From Bog-1181 sp964565765 (lineage in GTDB: Bacteria; Oederibacteriota; PGYV01; Palsa-1178), in the NCBI GenBank assembly GCA_964565765.1, contig CAZMGF010000005.1:1-64000 (forward strand): a stretch of 64,000 bases of DNA, given 5' to 3'. Shown in pieces: positions 8,481 to 16,060 of the stretch. Below the pieces are notes generated by a model. It was not told the origin of the DNA, searched no databases, and was given only the letters and a program-made list of their open reading frames with translations. The first letter of the stretch is position 1, and each line of letters starts with the position of its first letter. Position numbers and translations under genes: made by a program.

Positions 8481-10055
8481 CTATTTTTTTATTGCGGGGC
8501 CCGCGGCCTGATCCTTCTTTTCTTCCATTATCCTGGGAAAAAGCGCCTCGCCCTTGCTTACTTTAATCCCCTTCCATACGAAACCGTAATTCAGCGTTTC
8601 ATCCATATCAAGTGATTCTGTTTTATATGAAAGCCCCAATTTTTCCCATATTTTTACCGCAGTCGACGGCATGACCGGTGCAAGCGCGATAGACGCGAGC
8701 CTGATTGTCTCCAGAAGAAGGTTGAGTACGCTTTCAAGTTCTTCTGTTTTTCCGGCCTTCTGCAGGTTCCACGGAGCCTCATCCTCAATCAGTTTATTTG
8801 CGGCTCCCGTAAGGCCGAATACCAGCGCGATGGCGCCGGAAAAATTATAAATGTCCATGGCCGCGAAGTACTTCTCTTTAAGAGCGCGCGCGAGCGCCTC
8901 AAGTGCCTTCATTTTTTCATCCATCGCTCCCGGATGAAGCTCCGGCGCGAGGCCGCCGCAGTATTTTTCAACCATGTTATTGGACCTGCTCACAAGGTTC
9001 CCGAGGTCGTTGGCGAGATCCGTGTTAAATCCAAGTTTTATGGCTTCTTCGTTGAAATCGCCGTCATCGCCGTTTATCACTTTTGCCGCGAAATAATACC
9101 TTACCGCGTCAGTCCCGTATTTTTCAGCCATTTCTACGGGGTCGACAACGTTGCCCTTTGTCTTTGACATCTTTTCCCCCCTGTTAAGCAGGAAACCGTG
9201 GGCAAATATTTCCTTCGGCAGCTTGAGCCCGGCGCTCATAAGCATTATGGGCCAGATTATGCAGTGAAATTTTATAATGTCCTTGCCTATGATATGAACA
9301 TCCGCGGGCCACCATTTTTCAAACTTCACGTCATCCGCCGCGTAGCCCGCCGCTGTTATATAATTTATCAGCGCGTCGAACCAGACATAAACTGTCTGAC
9401 CCGGGTCATTTGGAAGGCTTATCCCCCAGCCTATGCCGGAGCGGGAAACAGATATATCCCTGAAGCCCTGCTTTAGCATTGAGAGTATCTCGTTGCGCCT
9501 GGTTTCCGGGTTTATTACAAATTCACCCGATTCAATCATTGAGCGCAGTTTGTCCGTGTATTTTGTGAGCCTGATAAAATAATTTTCTTCCTTAATAAGG
9601 TCCGCCTTGATTCCGTGTACCCTGCACAGCTTGTCTTCGGTGAGTTCAGCCGGAGAATAAAAAGCCTCGCATGACCTGCAGTACCATCCCTCGTAATGAT
9701 CCTTATAAATATCACCCGCCCTGTTTATCGCCTCAAAAAGGCGGGATACGGACTTTTCATGGCGGGGTTCGGTGGTCTGGATAAAGTCGGTTATGGATAT
9801 ATTATAAAGCCCGCAGAGTTCCCTGAAATTTACGGCCATTGAGTCGCAAAAAGCCTTCGGGTCCATACCTAGTTCTTTGGCCTTCGCCGCAACATTAAGG
9901 CTGTGTTCGTCCGTGCCTGTGCTGAAATAAACGTCAAAACCGCGAAGCCTTTTATACCGGGCGGTTATATCGGAAATTACTTTCTCGTAAGCGTGGCCCG
10001 CGTGGGGTTTCGAATTGGCGTAATCTATGGCTGTGGTTATATAGAACTTTTTCAT
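8481..10055 (-). CDS. metG: Methionyl-tRNA synthetase, short form
   Basis: Class I synthetase charging tRNA-Met. The HIGH-type motif is HAGH at residues 18-21 and the KMSKS-type motif is KMSKT at 295-299. The zinc knuckle reads C126, C129, C144, H147, so the fourth ligand position is histidine. The protein stops at 524 residues and has no C-terminal Trbp111/EMAP-like tRNA-binding domain, which some MetG carry and others have as a separate protein. It precedes tatD and follows ricT in the run. Confidence 0.96.
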   Translation of the reverse strand: MKKFYITTAIDYANSKPHAGHAYEKVISDITARYKRLRGFDVYFSTGTDEHSLNVAAKAKELGMDPKAFCDSMAVNFRELCGLYNISITDFIQTTEPRHEKSVSRLFEAINRAGDIYKDHYEGWYCRSCEAFYSPAELTEDKLCRVHGIKADLIKEENYFIRLTKYTDKLRSMIESGEFVINPETRRNEILSMLKQGFRDISVSRSGIGWGISLPNDPGQTVYVWFDALINYITAAGYAADDVKFEKWWPADVHIIGKDIIKFHCIIWPIMLMSAGLKLPKEIFAHGFLLNRGEKMSKTKGNVVDPVEMAEKYGTDAVRYYFAAKVINGDDGDFNEEAIKLGFNTDLANDLGNLVSRSNNMVEKYCGGLAPELHPGAMDEKMKALEALARALKEKYFAAMDIYNFSGAIALVFGLTGAANKLIEDEAPWNLQKAGKTEELESVLNLLLETIRLASIALAPVMPSTAVKIWEKLGLSYKTESLDMDETLNYGFVWKGIKVSKGEALFPRIMEEKKDQAAGPAIKK

Positions 10056-10130
10056 TTTTACTTTTCCCTTCAGGAAAGTTTAGGAAAAATACCCGCCGCT
10101 ACATTAATAAACTTCATTTAAATCACAGAT

Positions 10131-10892
10131 TCAGCTTTTATCCGGGCTCCACTGCACGTCGGCCTCTGTATCGGACGGGGTTTCATCCATGATTACTTCC
10201 ATATTGTCGCCGTCCGACGCCGCTGCAAGCCGCTGGAAGAGCGATGCCGCCGCCGGCGCCTCGTATTTTTCATAAGCCAGGCAGCACAACAGCCTTCCGC
10301 ATACCCCGGAGATCTTTGTCGGATTAAGCGGCAGCCCCTGGTTTTTTGCCATTTTTATCGTTATCGGAGAAAATGATTTTAAGTGATTTTTGCAGCAGCA
10401 GATCCTGCCGCAGATTCCGACGGCGCCTATCTTCTTGGCGTATTCCCTCCTGCTTATCTGCCTGAGTTCTATCTTTACCCTCAATGTCTTAACCAGGTCC
10501 TTTAAGAGCTCCCTGAAATCCACCCTTTTTTCCGCGACAAAAAAGAAGACCACTTTTTTCAGGTCGTCTGTATATTTGACGTCAACGAGCTTCATTACCA
10601 GGTTGCGGGACTCTATCCTCTTCAGGCAGAAATCCTTCGCCTTCTCTTCCATGCGGTCCTTTTTCTGTTCGAACACCTCGAGCTTATCCGTGATGTATTC
10701 CATAACCCTGCGCAGCGGGGCGTAAATCTTGTCCGGCTCAACAAAAAAATTGGAGAGGCTTACCTCTCCTTCGCGCGAACCATCAACGGTCTCCACAACG
10801 CATTTCTCGCCCTTTTCAAGATGGAGCTTCTGAGGGTTATAATATAAAATTCTTTCGTCTTCCTTGAACTTGATACCGACTACCTCTATCAT
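10131..10892 (-). CDS. ricT: PSP1 domain protein, RicT/YaaT family
   Basis: A 253-residue cytoplasmic protein with the PSP1 C-terminal domain (about 63-150) followed by a cysteine-rich stretch: C161, C165-C167, C198 and C203-C204. In Bacillus subtilis RicT belongs to the Ric complex, which carries iron-sulfur clusters and affects RNase Y activity; the conserved cysteines fit that. Its start overlaps the holB stop (ATGA). The tmk-holB-ricT order is the Firmicute arrangement. The C-terminal 40 residues are acidic and not conserved. RicA and RicF partners are not seen in the window. Confidence 0.9.
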   Translation of the reverse strand: MIEVVGIKFKEDERILYYNPQKLHLEKGEKCVVETVDGSREGEVSLSNFFVEPDKIYAPLRRVMEYITDKLEVFEQKKDRMEEKAKDFCLKRIESRNLVMKLVDVKYTDDLKKVVFFFVAEKRVDFRELLKDLVKTLRVKIELRQISRREYAKKIGAVGICGRICCCKNHLKSFSPITIKMAKNQGLPLNPTKISGVCGRLLCCLAYEKYEAPAAASLFQRLAAASDGDNMEVIMDETPSDTEADVQWSPDKS

Positions 10893-11968
10893 CAGCTTAA
10901 ACCTTCCTTTCGTATCTGAAAAAGCAAATTCGAAAAAACAACGCCGACATTGGCGTTTGCCTCAACGTCGGCGCCCGATCTTTCAAGCAGCCTTATAATT
11001 GCTGTTATTTTTTCCGGCGCGTAATCCTTTACGTCGGAAGAATTAATGCCGTACCTCGGCCTTAATACTGTTTTTAAACCGAGTTTCTCCAGCATATAAT
11101 CCCTATAAATATATGACAATATCCTGATAATATCAAGCAGAAATATGCGCGCAATGCCTGTTTTTTTAGCTTTCTTTTCTCGTTCTTTCCCGAGCTTGTA
11201 AAGTTCTTCCACTCGCTTGACCGCCTCAAAGACGGCTTCAACATTGTCCTTTCTGCCTGAAACCGCCATAAAAACCCCTGCCGCGTCGCGCATTTCTTCT
11301 TTTATCTCCTGGTACCTGAGCGCGTCGCCTATCCTGCCGCTGGAGAATTCAGCCGCTTCAGCCATCTGCTCAGGACTCCAGCCGGGCCTTGCGGCTGCCA
11401 GTGCCTTTTTGATATCCGCCGGCGGCGCCCTGCGCAGGTCGGCCCTGCGGCACCTGGAAAGTATTGTTGGAAGCATATCGTCGGGATTGTTCACAATCAG
11501 CATAAAAACAACATCTTTGTGAGGTTCTTCAAGCATCTTTAATATCGAATTGGCCGCGGGCGCGTTCATTCTTTCAGCGTCCTGGATTATCAGTATTTTC
11601 TTTTTCAACTGAACGCCCTTGAATGAATTTATCTCGGAGAGGGCGTCGCGTACAAGCTCTTTTGTAATCTGCGATTTCTCGGTGTTCACATATTTTATAT
11701 CCGGATGCGGATATTGCTGTTCCCCCTGTCCGTCAAGGGCGCCCAGGGTCTTTTCCAGGAGAAGGCAGTTGTCGCATACATCACAGCAGTCCCCGCCCGG
11801 CCCGGGTTTTTTACAGTTGAGCGCCTTGGCGAACTGCCTGGCGGCGAAATTTTTCCCGGTATTTTCCTCGCCGGAAAATATAAAAGCCGTCCCGTACTTG
11901 CCCCCGGTAACCGTAAGCAGGAGCATCCTTTTAAGCGAAGGGTTTCCCGCTATATCCGCAATGGCCAT
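10892..11968 (-). CDS. holB: DNA polymerase III delta-prime subunit
   Basis: Clamp-loader subunit of 358 residues. The N-terminal AAA+ domain has a P-loop-like GEENTGKN at about 33-40, in which the last position is Asn rather than Ser/Thr; delta-prime often has a degenerate P-loop. A zinc module with C52, C61/C62, C65 and C68 follows. The SRC motif (ILSRCRRADL) typical of clamp-loader subunits is present. It starts on a one-base overlap with the tmk stop and ends overlapping ricT. Confidence 0.93.
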   Translation of the reverse strand: MAIADIAGNPSLKRMLLLTVTGGKYGTAFIFSGEENTGKNFAARQFAKALNCKKPGPGGDCCDVCDNCLLLEKTLGALDGQGEQQYPHPDIKYVNTEKSQITKELVRDALSEINSFKGVQLKKKILIIQDAERMNAPAANSILKMLEEPHKDVVFMLIVNNPDDMLPTILSRCRRADLRRAPPADIKKALAAARPGWSPEQMAEAAEFSSGRIGDALRYQEIKEEMRDAAGVFMAVSGRKDNVEAVFEAVKRVEELYKLGKEREKKAKKTGIARIFLLDIIRILSYIYRDYMLEKLGLKTVLRPRYGINSSDVKDYAPEKITAIIRLLERSGADVEANANVGVVFSNLLFQIRKEGLS

Positions 11969-12594
11969 TATCCGATTCCCTTTTTATCTAATAAAGATAT
12001 GGTTTCGCTGAAAATTTCATTTTCGTTTTTTTTGTCCGTCTGTATTACAAAACAGTTTTTTATTCCGGCGGCTTCCTTAAGGTAACCGGCCCTCACTTTT
12101 TTATGAAAAGCCGCTGTTTCCCTGTCAAGCCTGTCGCTTTTGGAGCGGTTTTTCATCCTTTTTGCCGCCTCAACAGGCGAAACATCATAGATAATTGTCA
12201 GGTCTTCCTTGAGCCCCGCAAGTGAATATTTATTCAGTTCGGCGATCCAGTTCCTGTCAATTCCCCTTGCGTATCCCTGGTAAACAATTGTCGCAAGGTA
12301 AAAACGGTCGAGGAGCACGGTAAAACCTTTGTCCAGCAGGGGTTTAAGTTTTTCCTCAACAATCTGCGCCCTGCAGGCAATATATAAAAGCAATTCTGTT
12401 TTTCCGGACATGGAAGTATTTGCCGGATCCAGGATAACTTCCCTTATCTTTTCAGATATGGCCGTTCCGCCAGGTTCCCTGAGAAGTATTGTTTTGGGGT
12501 TTTTCCCCTTCATGTGCGCGTATATCCTGGCAACCTGGGTTGACTTTCCGGCTCCTTCGCCGCCTTCAAAAACTATCAGTTTTCCCTTTTTCAA
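11968..12594 (-). CDS. tmk: Thymidylate kinase
   Basis: Phosphorylates dTMP to dTDP. The P-loop GGEGAGKS is at about residues 10-17, and the DRFYLATIVYQG segment matches the DRY/DRH plus YQG region of the family. The start codon is TTG at 12594, supported by an AGGAG site seven bases upstream. At 208 residues it is of usual length. It heads the long minus-strand run and a plausible sigma-70 promoter lies just upstream. Confidence 0.96.
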   Translation of the reverse strand: MKKGKLIVFEGGEGAGKSTQVARIYAHMKGKNPKTILLREPGGTAISEKIREVILDPANTSMSGKTELLLYIACRAQIVEEKLKPLLDKGFTVLLDRFYLATIVYQGYARGIDRNWIAELNKYSLAGLKEDLTIIYDVSPVEAAKRMKNRSKSDRLDRETAAFHKKVRAGYLKEAAGIKNCFVIQTDKKNENEIFSETISLLDKKGIG

Positions 12595-12629
12595 AATTTT
12601 CTCCTGTGAAATTTTTGTTCCGGAGGGAT

Positions 12630-12658
12630 ATTATACTACAATGCGGGGATAATATGAA
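12630..12658 (-). promoter_or_regulatory. Sigma-70-type promoter for the tmk run
   Basis: On the minus strand a perfect TATAAT (-10, 12630-12635) is preceded after 17 bases by TTCATA (-35, 12653-12658; four of six consensus bases). It lies about 35 bp ahead of the tmk start and is the only clear promoter seen for the 12.6-kb tmk-to-folC run. Confidence 0.5.
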
Positions 12659-12686
12659 GATTAAAAAAGAGATGAAACCGTCCTAA

Positions 12687-13097
12687 TTAATACTCTTCAA
12701 CATCCTGAAACTGCTTTAAAAGCGCTGACTTTATGAGCCCTTTTGCCGGTTCAGTGTAAACCACGACTATAAACGGCCCGGCTGTGTATATCGGCTGTGG
12801 CTCTGTTTTTGTCCCGTTCTTCCTGTCGTTTTTAAGGTTGTTTATTATATTTTTCAAAAAGAGGCCGTTTCCATAGACGCTTATTTTTATTACTAGGTTT
12901 TTTCCGGTAGCCGAGACCTCCTCATACATAATATCGCTGCGGTTAACCCGTATATTTTCCACGGGAAGCCCCTCTTTTTTCAATGTTTGCGCCAGTTCAA
13001 AGGCTTTTGAATGGTGTGTTGCGGCCTGTTTTAACAAATACATCGAAGCGGCGGCGATGACTATGACGAGTATCGCTATCCAGCCTGATTTTTTCAT
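12687..13097 (-). CDS. Small membrane-anchored protein of unknown function
   Basis: A 136-residue protein not recognised as any family. One hydrophobic segment (about residues 5-22) near the N-terminus suggests an anchor, with the remaining 110 residues probably outside the cytoplasmic membrane. I choose the ATG at 13097 because a GGAGG site sits just ahead of it; an upstream ATG at 13112 lies within that ribosome-binding site. A hairpin (CCGAC/GTCGG, 13121-13136) lies directly before the ribosome-binding site. It is upstream of the tmk promoter and probably separately transcribed. Confidence 0.72.
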   Translation of the reverse strand: MKKSGWIAILVIVIAAASMYLLKQAATHHSKAFELAQTLKKEGLPVENIRVNRSDIMYEEVSATGKNLVIKISVYGNGLFLKNIINNLKNDRKNGTKTEPQPIYTAGPFIVVVYTEPAKGLIKSALLKQFQDVEEY

Positions 13098-13157
13098 AAA
13101 ACCCCTCCCCATTTATCGGGCCGACATATAAGTCGGACCCTGCAAGAACCCGCAAGT

Positions 13158-13311
13158 ATGGCAGGCGGGACTTTTTTTAAGGCCTGACCGTCCAACAATA
13201 ACCAGCGTGTAAATTATGCAAAGGCAAAACTATAATTCTCAGGTGTTTCCTTCGTGGCTGCCTCAAGCTAAATTTCGGACGGCAGCGCCGTAAAAAAGTT
13301 CCGCCTGCCAT
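13158..13311. repeat. Inverted-repeat element in a 320-bp non-coding gap
   Basis: Two 20-bp arms (13158-13177 and 13292-13311) are inverted copies differing at a single base, with core ATGGCAGGCGG. They enclose about 114 bp without a credible gene. The layout resembles a small non-autonomous element or a solo folding repeat. No transposase gene or clear target duplication is seen. Confidence 0.6.
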
Positions 13312-13359
13312 GCTTTAGCCGCAGCAATCAGTCTTCGTCTTTGACTTCGACGAACATGG

Positions 13360-13409
13360 GCAGCGGCTCTACAGGTTTTCGGGCGGCCACATGGGGCCGC
13401 CCCTACAGG
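13360..13409. repeat. GC-rich dispersed-repeat fragment with hairpin
   Basis: An 8-bp perfect hairpin (GGGCGGCC/GGCCGCCC, 13381-13402) is flanked by a direct repeat CTACAGG (13370-13376 and 13403-13409). The 14-mer GCAGCGGCTCTACA at 13360-13373 recurs at 23394-23407. This looks like remnants of a dispersed intergenic repeat downstream of the YkgJ-like gene. There is no T-run, so it is not called a terminator. Confidence 0.5.
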
Positions 13410-13419
13410 GAACCATGTA

Positions 13420-13779
13420 TTATTTTACCTTCATTGCCCCTTTACAGTATTTCTCAATCTCTTTCCAGTTTTCGTGGCTGCTTTTGAGCTCTTCCCAGTA
13501 CGGAAAGGTCCTGCACTGTTCCGGCCTTGCCTCGTAGACCGTGCATTTTTTATCTTTCCAAAAAACGCAGCCTCCTGAATATGGCATATTTAATATAAAC
13601 TGGCGCCATACTTTTTTCATATGTTTTGCCTTGAAGGCGTTAAAATCCATCCCTAAAAGCGCGGCTATTTTTTTGCCCTCATCCTGGGTGAGGAACACCT
13701 CGCCCGGGACAGCGCAGCATGTGCCGCACTTCAGGCATTCAAAGTCCCTTTTTTTTGCCTCGAAATCCCTGTCCGCCAT
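13420..13779 (-). CDS. YkgJ-like cysteine cluster protein
   Basis: A 119-residue protein of the YkgJ (UPF0153) type, thought to bind zinc or an iron-sulfur cluster. The cysteines are arranged as CLKCGTCC near residue 15, then GGCVFWKDKKC and EQCRTFPYW, and a late CKGA. This pattern is diagnostic of the family, whose biochemical role is unknown. Its start overlaps the end of the GIY-YIG gene by 41 bp, so the two are probably coexpressed. Confidence 0.85.
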   Translation of the reverse strand: MADRDFEAKKRDFECLKCGTCCAVPGEVFLTQDEGKKIAALLGMDFNAFKAKHMKKVWRQFILNMPYSGGCVFWKDKKCTVYEARPEQCRTFPYWEELKSSHENWKEIEKYCKGAMKVK

Positions 13780-14053
13780 TTTTCCCCTTTTTACCGCAGG
13801 CCGCTATTAATTTTTCCTTCGCGGCCCTGCCTGATTTTTTTATAGCATGTTCCCTTTTAAGGGCGCCTCCGACATCAAATCCCTCTTCCACATAATCGAG
13901 AGCCGCCGGCCTGCGCGCCGGTATGATGTACCTGGCCCCTTTTCCACTGTTGTGCGCGGCGATTCTTTTTTCAACATTATTTGAGATGCCGGTATATAGA
14001 GTGTCGTCGGCACAGCGCAAAATATAAACGGACCAGTTCTTTTTCTTTGGCAC
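13739..14053 (-). CDS. GIY-YIG nuclease domain protein (UPF0213/YazA type)
   Basis: A single-domain protein of 104 residues. The GIY-YIG core appears as VYILRCADDTLYTGIS, followed by the conserved arginine in NNVEKRIAAHN and the catalytic-region glutamate in LKREHAIKK. I choose the GTG start at 14053 because a perfect GGAGG lies six bases upstream; an open frame runs further up to 14098, but that extension is repeat-derived sequence. Relatives of this stand-alone form are widespread and lack an assigned role; YazA sits in the equivalent tmk-tatD neighbourhood of Bacillus. Confidence 0.85.
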   Translation of the reverse strand: MPKKKNWSVYILRCADDTLYTGISNNVEKRIAAHNSGKGARYIIPARRPAALDYVEEGFDVGGALKREHAIKKSGRAAKEKLIAACGKKGKNGGQGFRGKKKGL

Positions 14054-14104
14054 AAGGGGCCTCCGTGCTGTAAAAACTTTAGCCGCAGCAATTACCATTC
14101 TATT

Positions 14105-15019
14105 TTAAAATATGTCCGGCCTTACTGATGTTTTTTTAATGCTGTACGGGCTGTCAAGGCACACTTCTTTTGCCCAGCCCCACAGCGTCGCGAATTTCCC
14201 ATCCTTTGTCATATCCATAAGGTTGCCGTGCAGATTTCCCGGCCCCCATTCCCATGCCAGCCAGCCTGTCGAGGCCCTGTTGCATTCGGTAATTATAGTT
14301 TCGTAGCATATCAACCCTTTATTATCAATGCCCGCGACGGCGAACTCCCCTACGACAAGGGGTATTTTTAGTTTTGCCGATTTGCGTATAGCCTCTTTTA
14401 CCCTGCCGGCATCGCCGTCGTTCCACCACATATGTATCGAAAATATGAGGTTTTTCAAAGGGTCCTTTGATACCAGATATTTCCAGTTCTTATATATATA
14501 ATCCATGCCCGTTCCCCACGCCGCGGCGTCAATCATCACAGGCACGCGTATGCCGGAGCGCCTCATTTTCCGTACAGCCGAGGAATATCTTTTCCTGAAC
14601 TCGGCGCCGCTTACCCTGTCATTTCCTATTTCATTTCCGTAATTAATTATCAGGTAGTTTTCATATTTTTTTATAACGCCGAGCATTTCAGCGGAGGTCC
14701 AGTACGCCGTGGCCGACTTAAAAACCCCGGCGTCCCACACTCCGGTAAAATCATGTATTTCAATTATCGGCGCCATTTTTCTTTTTATACAGTTGCCTAT
14801 CGCGATATCAAGGCCCCGTACAGTGCCGTCTTTAATTGACCAGACTATCCTTACCGCGTTGGCGCCGGTTTTTTCAATCTCTTTGAACGAAGGCTCGCCG
14901 TCGGGGTCGAGCCACACAATCATTTTATTGACCCCGCGTATTATAAATTCTCCGCCGGTGCCGTCGTATATTTTGCTTTCCTTAACTTTAAATCCCTTAT
15001 ATTCCTCTTTTACCGCCAC
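14105..15019 (-). CDS. Glycoside hydrolase family 5-like protein
   Basis: A 304-residue (beta/alpha)8-type glycosidase. The GH5 pattern is present: an RGVN opening, the GANAVRIVW strand, the acid/base glutamate in NYGNEIGND and the nucleophile glutamate in VVGEFA. Relatives act on mannans or cellulose; substrate cannot be assigned. No signal peptide is visible, so it seems cytoplasmic, unusual for an enzyme of polymer breakdown but compatible with oligosaccharides. Start is GTG at 15019 with AAGGAGG ten bases upstream. The GH2 enzyme at 18599 may act in the same catabolic route. Confidence 0.82.
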   Translation of the reverse strand: MAVKEEYKGFKVKESKIYDGTGGEFIIRGVNKMIVWLDPDGEPSFKEIEKTGANAVRIVWSIKDGTVRGLDIAIGNCIKRKMAPIIEIHDFTGVWDAGVFKSATAYWTSAEMLGVIKKYENYLIINYGNEIGNDRVSGAEFRKRYSSAVRKMRRSGIRVPVMIDAAAWGTGMDYIYKNWKYLVSKDPLKNLIFSIHMWWNDGDAGRVKEAIRKSAKLKIPLVVGEFAVAGIDNKGLICYETIITECNRASTGWLAWEWGPGNLHGNLMDMTKDGKFATLWGWAKEVCLDSPYSIKKTSVRPDIF

Positions 15020-15081
15020 TTCAGCCGGACCTCCTTAAATAAATATTTCAGTTATTATATCACACTTTTCCATATAAATAA

Positions 15082-15111
15082 AAAAGGGCCGGAATTTCTT
15101 CCGGCCCTTTT
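15082..15111 (-). terminator. Rho-independent terminator of rplM-rpsI
   Basis: A perfect 13-bp stem (AAAAGGGCCGGAA and its complement) with a four-base loop lies 17 bp after the rpsI stop and is followed on the minus strand by a T-rich run. Confidence 0.92.
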
Positions 15112-15127
15112 GATATATCGCGGGAAC

Positions 15128-15514
15128 TTATCTCTTCGAGAATTGGTAGCTTCTTCTTGCTTTCATCTTTCCGTATTTCTTTCTTTCTACCATTCTGGAA
15201 TCCCTTGTGAGGAATCCGCCCTTTGACATGGTTGCCTTTATTGTCTCATCAAGCTTTGCCAGGCACCTTGCCAGCCCCATCCTGATGGCGCCGGACTGCC
15301 CTGTTTTTCCGCCGCTGCTCACTTTCGCGACAATGTCTATTTTCGATACCATACCGCAGGCCTCAAGCACCTGCATTATGTGATCCCTGTGTGTTCCCCT
15401 TGGAAAATATTCCTTTATATCGCTGTCGTTAACAGTAATGCTGCCCGAGCCCGCGCTGATCCAGACCTTGGCTATGGCGTTTTTCCTTCTGCCTGTCGCG
15501 TATTGTGTACTCAA
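15128..15514 (-). CDS. rpsI: 30S ribosomal protein S9
   Basis: Component of the small subunit head, with a tail reaching the P-site tRNA. The sequence opens with YATGRRKNAIAKVW and ends in the typical basic tail YQFSKR that contacts P-site tRNA. Length (128) is normal. It follows rplM by 20 bp, the near-universal bacterial pair. Confidence 0.98.
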   Translation of the reverse strand: MSTQYATGRRKNAIAKVWISAGSGSITVNDSDIKEYFPRGTHRDHIMQVLEACGMVSKIDIVAKVSSGGKTGQSGAIRMGLARCLAKLDETIKATMSKGGFLTRDSRMVERKKYGKMKARRSYQFSKR

Positions 15515-15534
15515 TTTTTAAATCCTCCTGGACT

Positions 15535-15960
15535 TTACTTTAATGGTTCGGGTTTCATTGCCGCGTGCGGATGCTCGCCGCCTTTGTAAACCCTTAATTT
15601 TGTAAGAATCTTGTCCCCGAGCCTTGTCTTGGGCAGCATGCCCTTCACAGCAATCATGATAACCTTTTCCGGGTACCTTTCAAGCAGTGAGGTGAATTTC
15701 TCTTCCTTGAATCCGCCCGGGTAATTTGAGTGCGACTGATAAACTTTTTTCTCGGCTTTTTTGCCGGTCAGCCTTACTTTGGACGCGTTTATTACTATTA
15801 CATAATCTCCTGTGTCGGCATGCGGGGTAAAAATAACTTTTTTCTTGCCCCTTATGGTATCGGCCACTTTTGTGGCCAGCCTGCCTAAAACCATGTCTTT
15901 GGCATCAATGATATACCATTTCCTCTTGATGTCTTCTTCCTTGGCCATAAATGTCTTCAT
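15535..15960 (-). CDS. rplM: 50S ribosomal protein L13
   Basis: Early-assembling large-subunit protein of 141 residues. The KWYIIDAKDMVLGRLATKVA opening and the GMLPKTRLG motif are diagnostic. The start at 15960 has a strong AGGAGG site upstream. It is first in a two-gene operon with rpsI, with its own strong promoter and a structured leader. Confidence 0.98.
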   Translation of the reverse strand: MKTFMAKEEDIKRKWYIIDAKDMVLGRLATKVADTIRGKKKVIFTPHADTGDYVIVINASKVRLTGKKAEKKVYQSHSNYPGGFKEEKFTSLLERYPEKVIMIAVKGMLPKTRLGDKILTKLRVYKGGEHPHAAMKPEPLK

Positions 15961-16021
15961 AACTTAAAAATCCTCCTGTAATTTAAAACAAAATTCCCTT
16001 TGCCCTTTAGGGACAAAAGGA
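15961..16021 (-). promoter_or_regulatory. Structured 5' leader of rplM-rpsI
   Basis: The leader between the inferred start of transcription (about 16021) and rplM is about 60 nt. A hairpin with CCC/GGG core and TTTG/CAAA extension (15997-16020) lies at its very 5' end. Autoregulatory L13 leaders are known in other bacteria; whether this is one is an inference from position. Confidence 0.35.
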
Positions 16022-16027
16022 TAAAGA

Positions 16028-16056
16028 ATACTATAATAATTAGGGTACATTGTCAA
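16028..16056 (-). promoter_or_regulatory. Strong sigma-70 promoter of rplM-rpsI
   Basis: Minus strand: perfect TTGACA (16051-16056), 17-base spacer, TAGTAT (16028-16033). It lies between the end of the CCA-enzyme gene and rplM. Confidence 0.8.
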
Positions 16057-16060
16057 GTAT

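Noticed and set aside
10056..10130. Riboswitch or T-box ahead of metG
   Set aside because: The gap is 75 bp with no recognisable conserved element; metG is most likely read from upstream genes.
13381..13402. GGGCGGCC hairpin as a terminator for the YkgJ-like gene
   Set aside because: No T-run follows on either strand, and the piece looks like a dispersed repeat.
14054..14098. N-terminal extension of the GIY-YIG protein
   Set aside because: The extra 15 codons come from the 16-bp repeat and lie upstream of a perfect GGAGG that serves the GTG at 14053.
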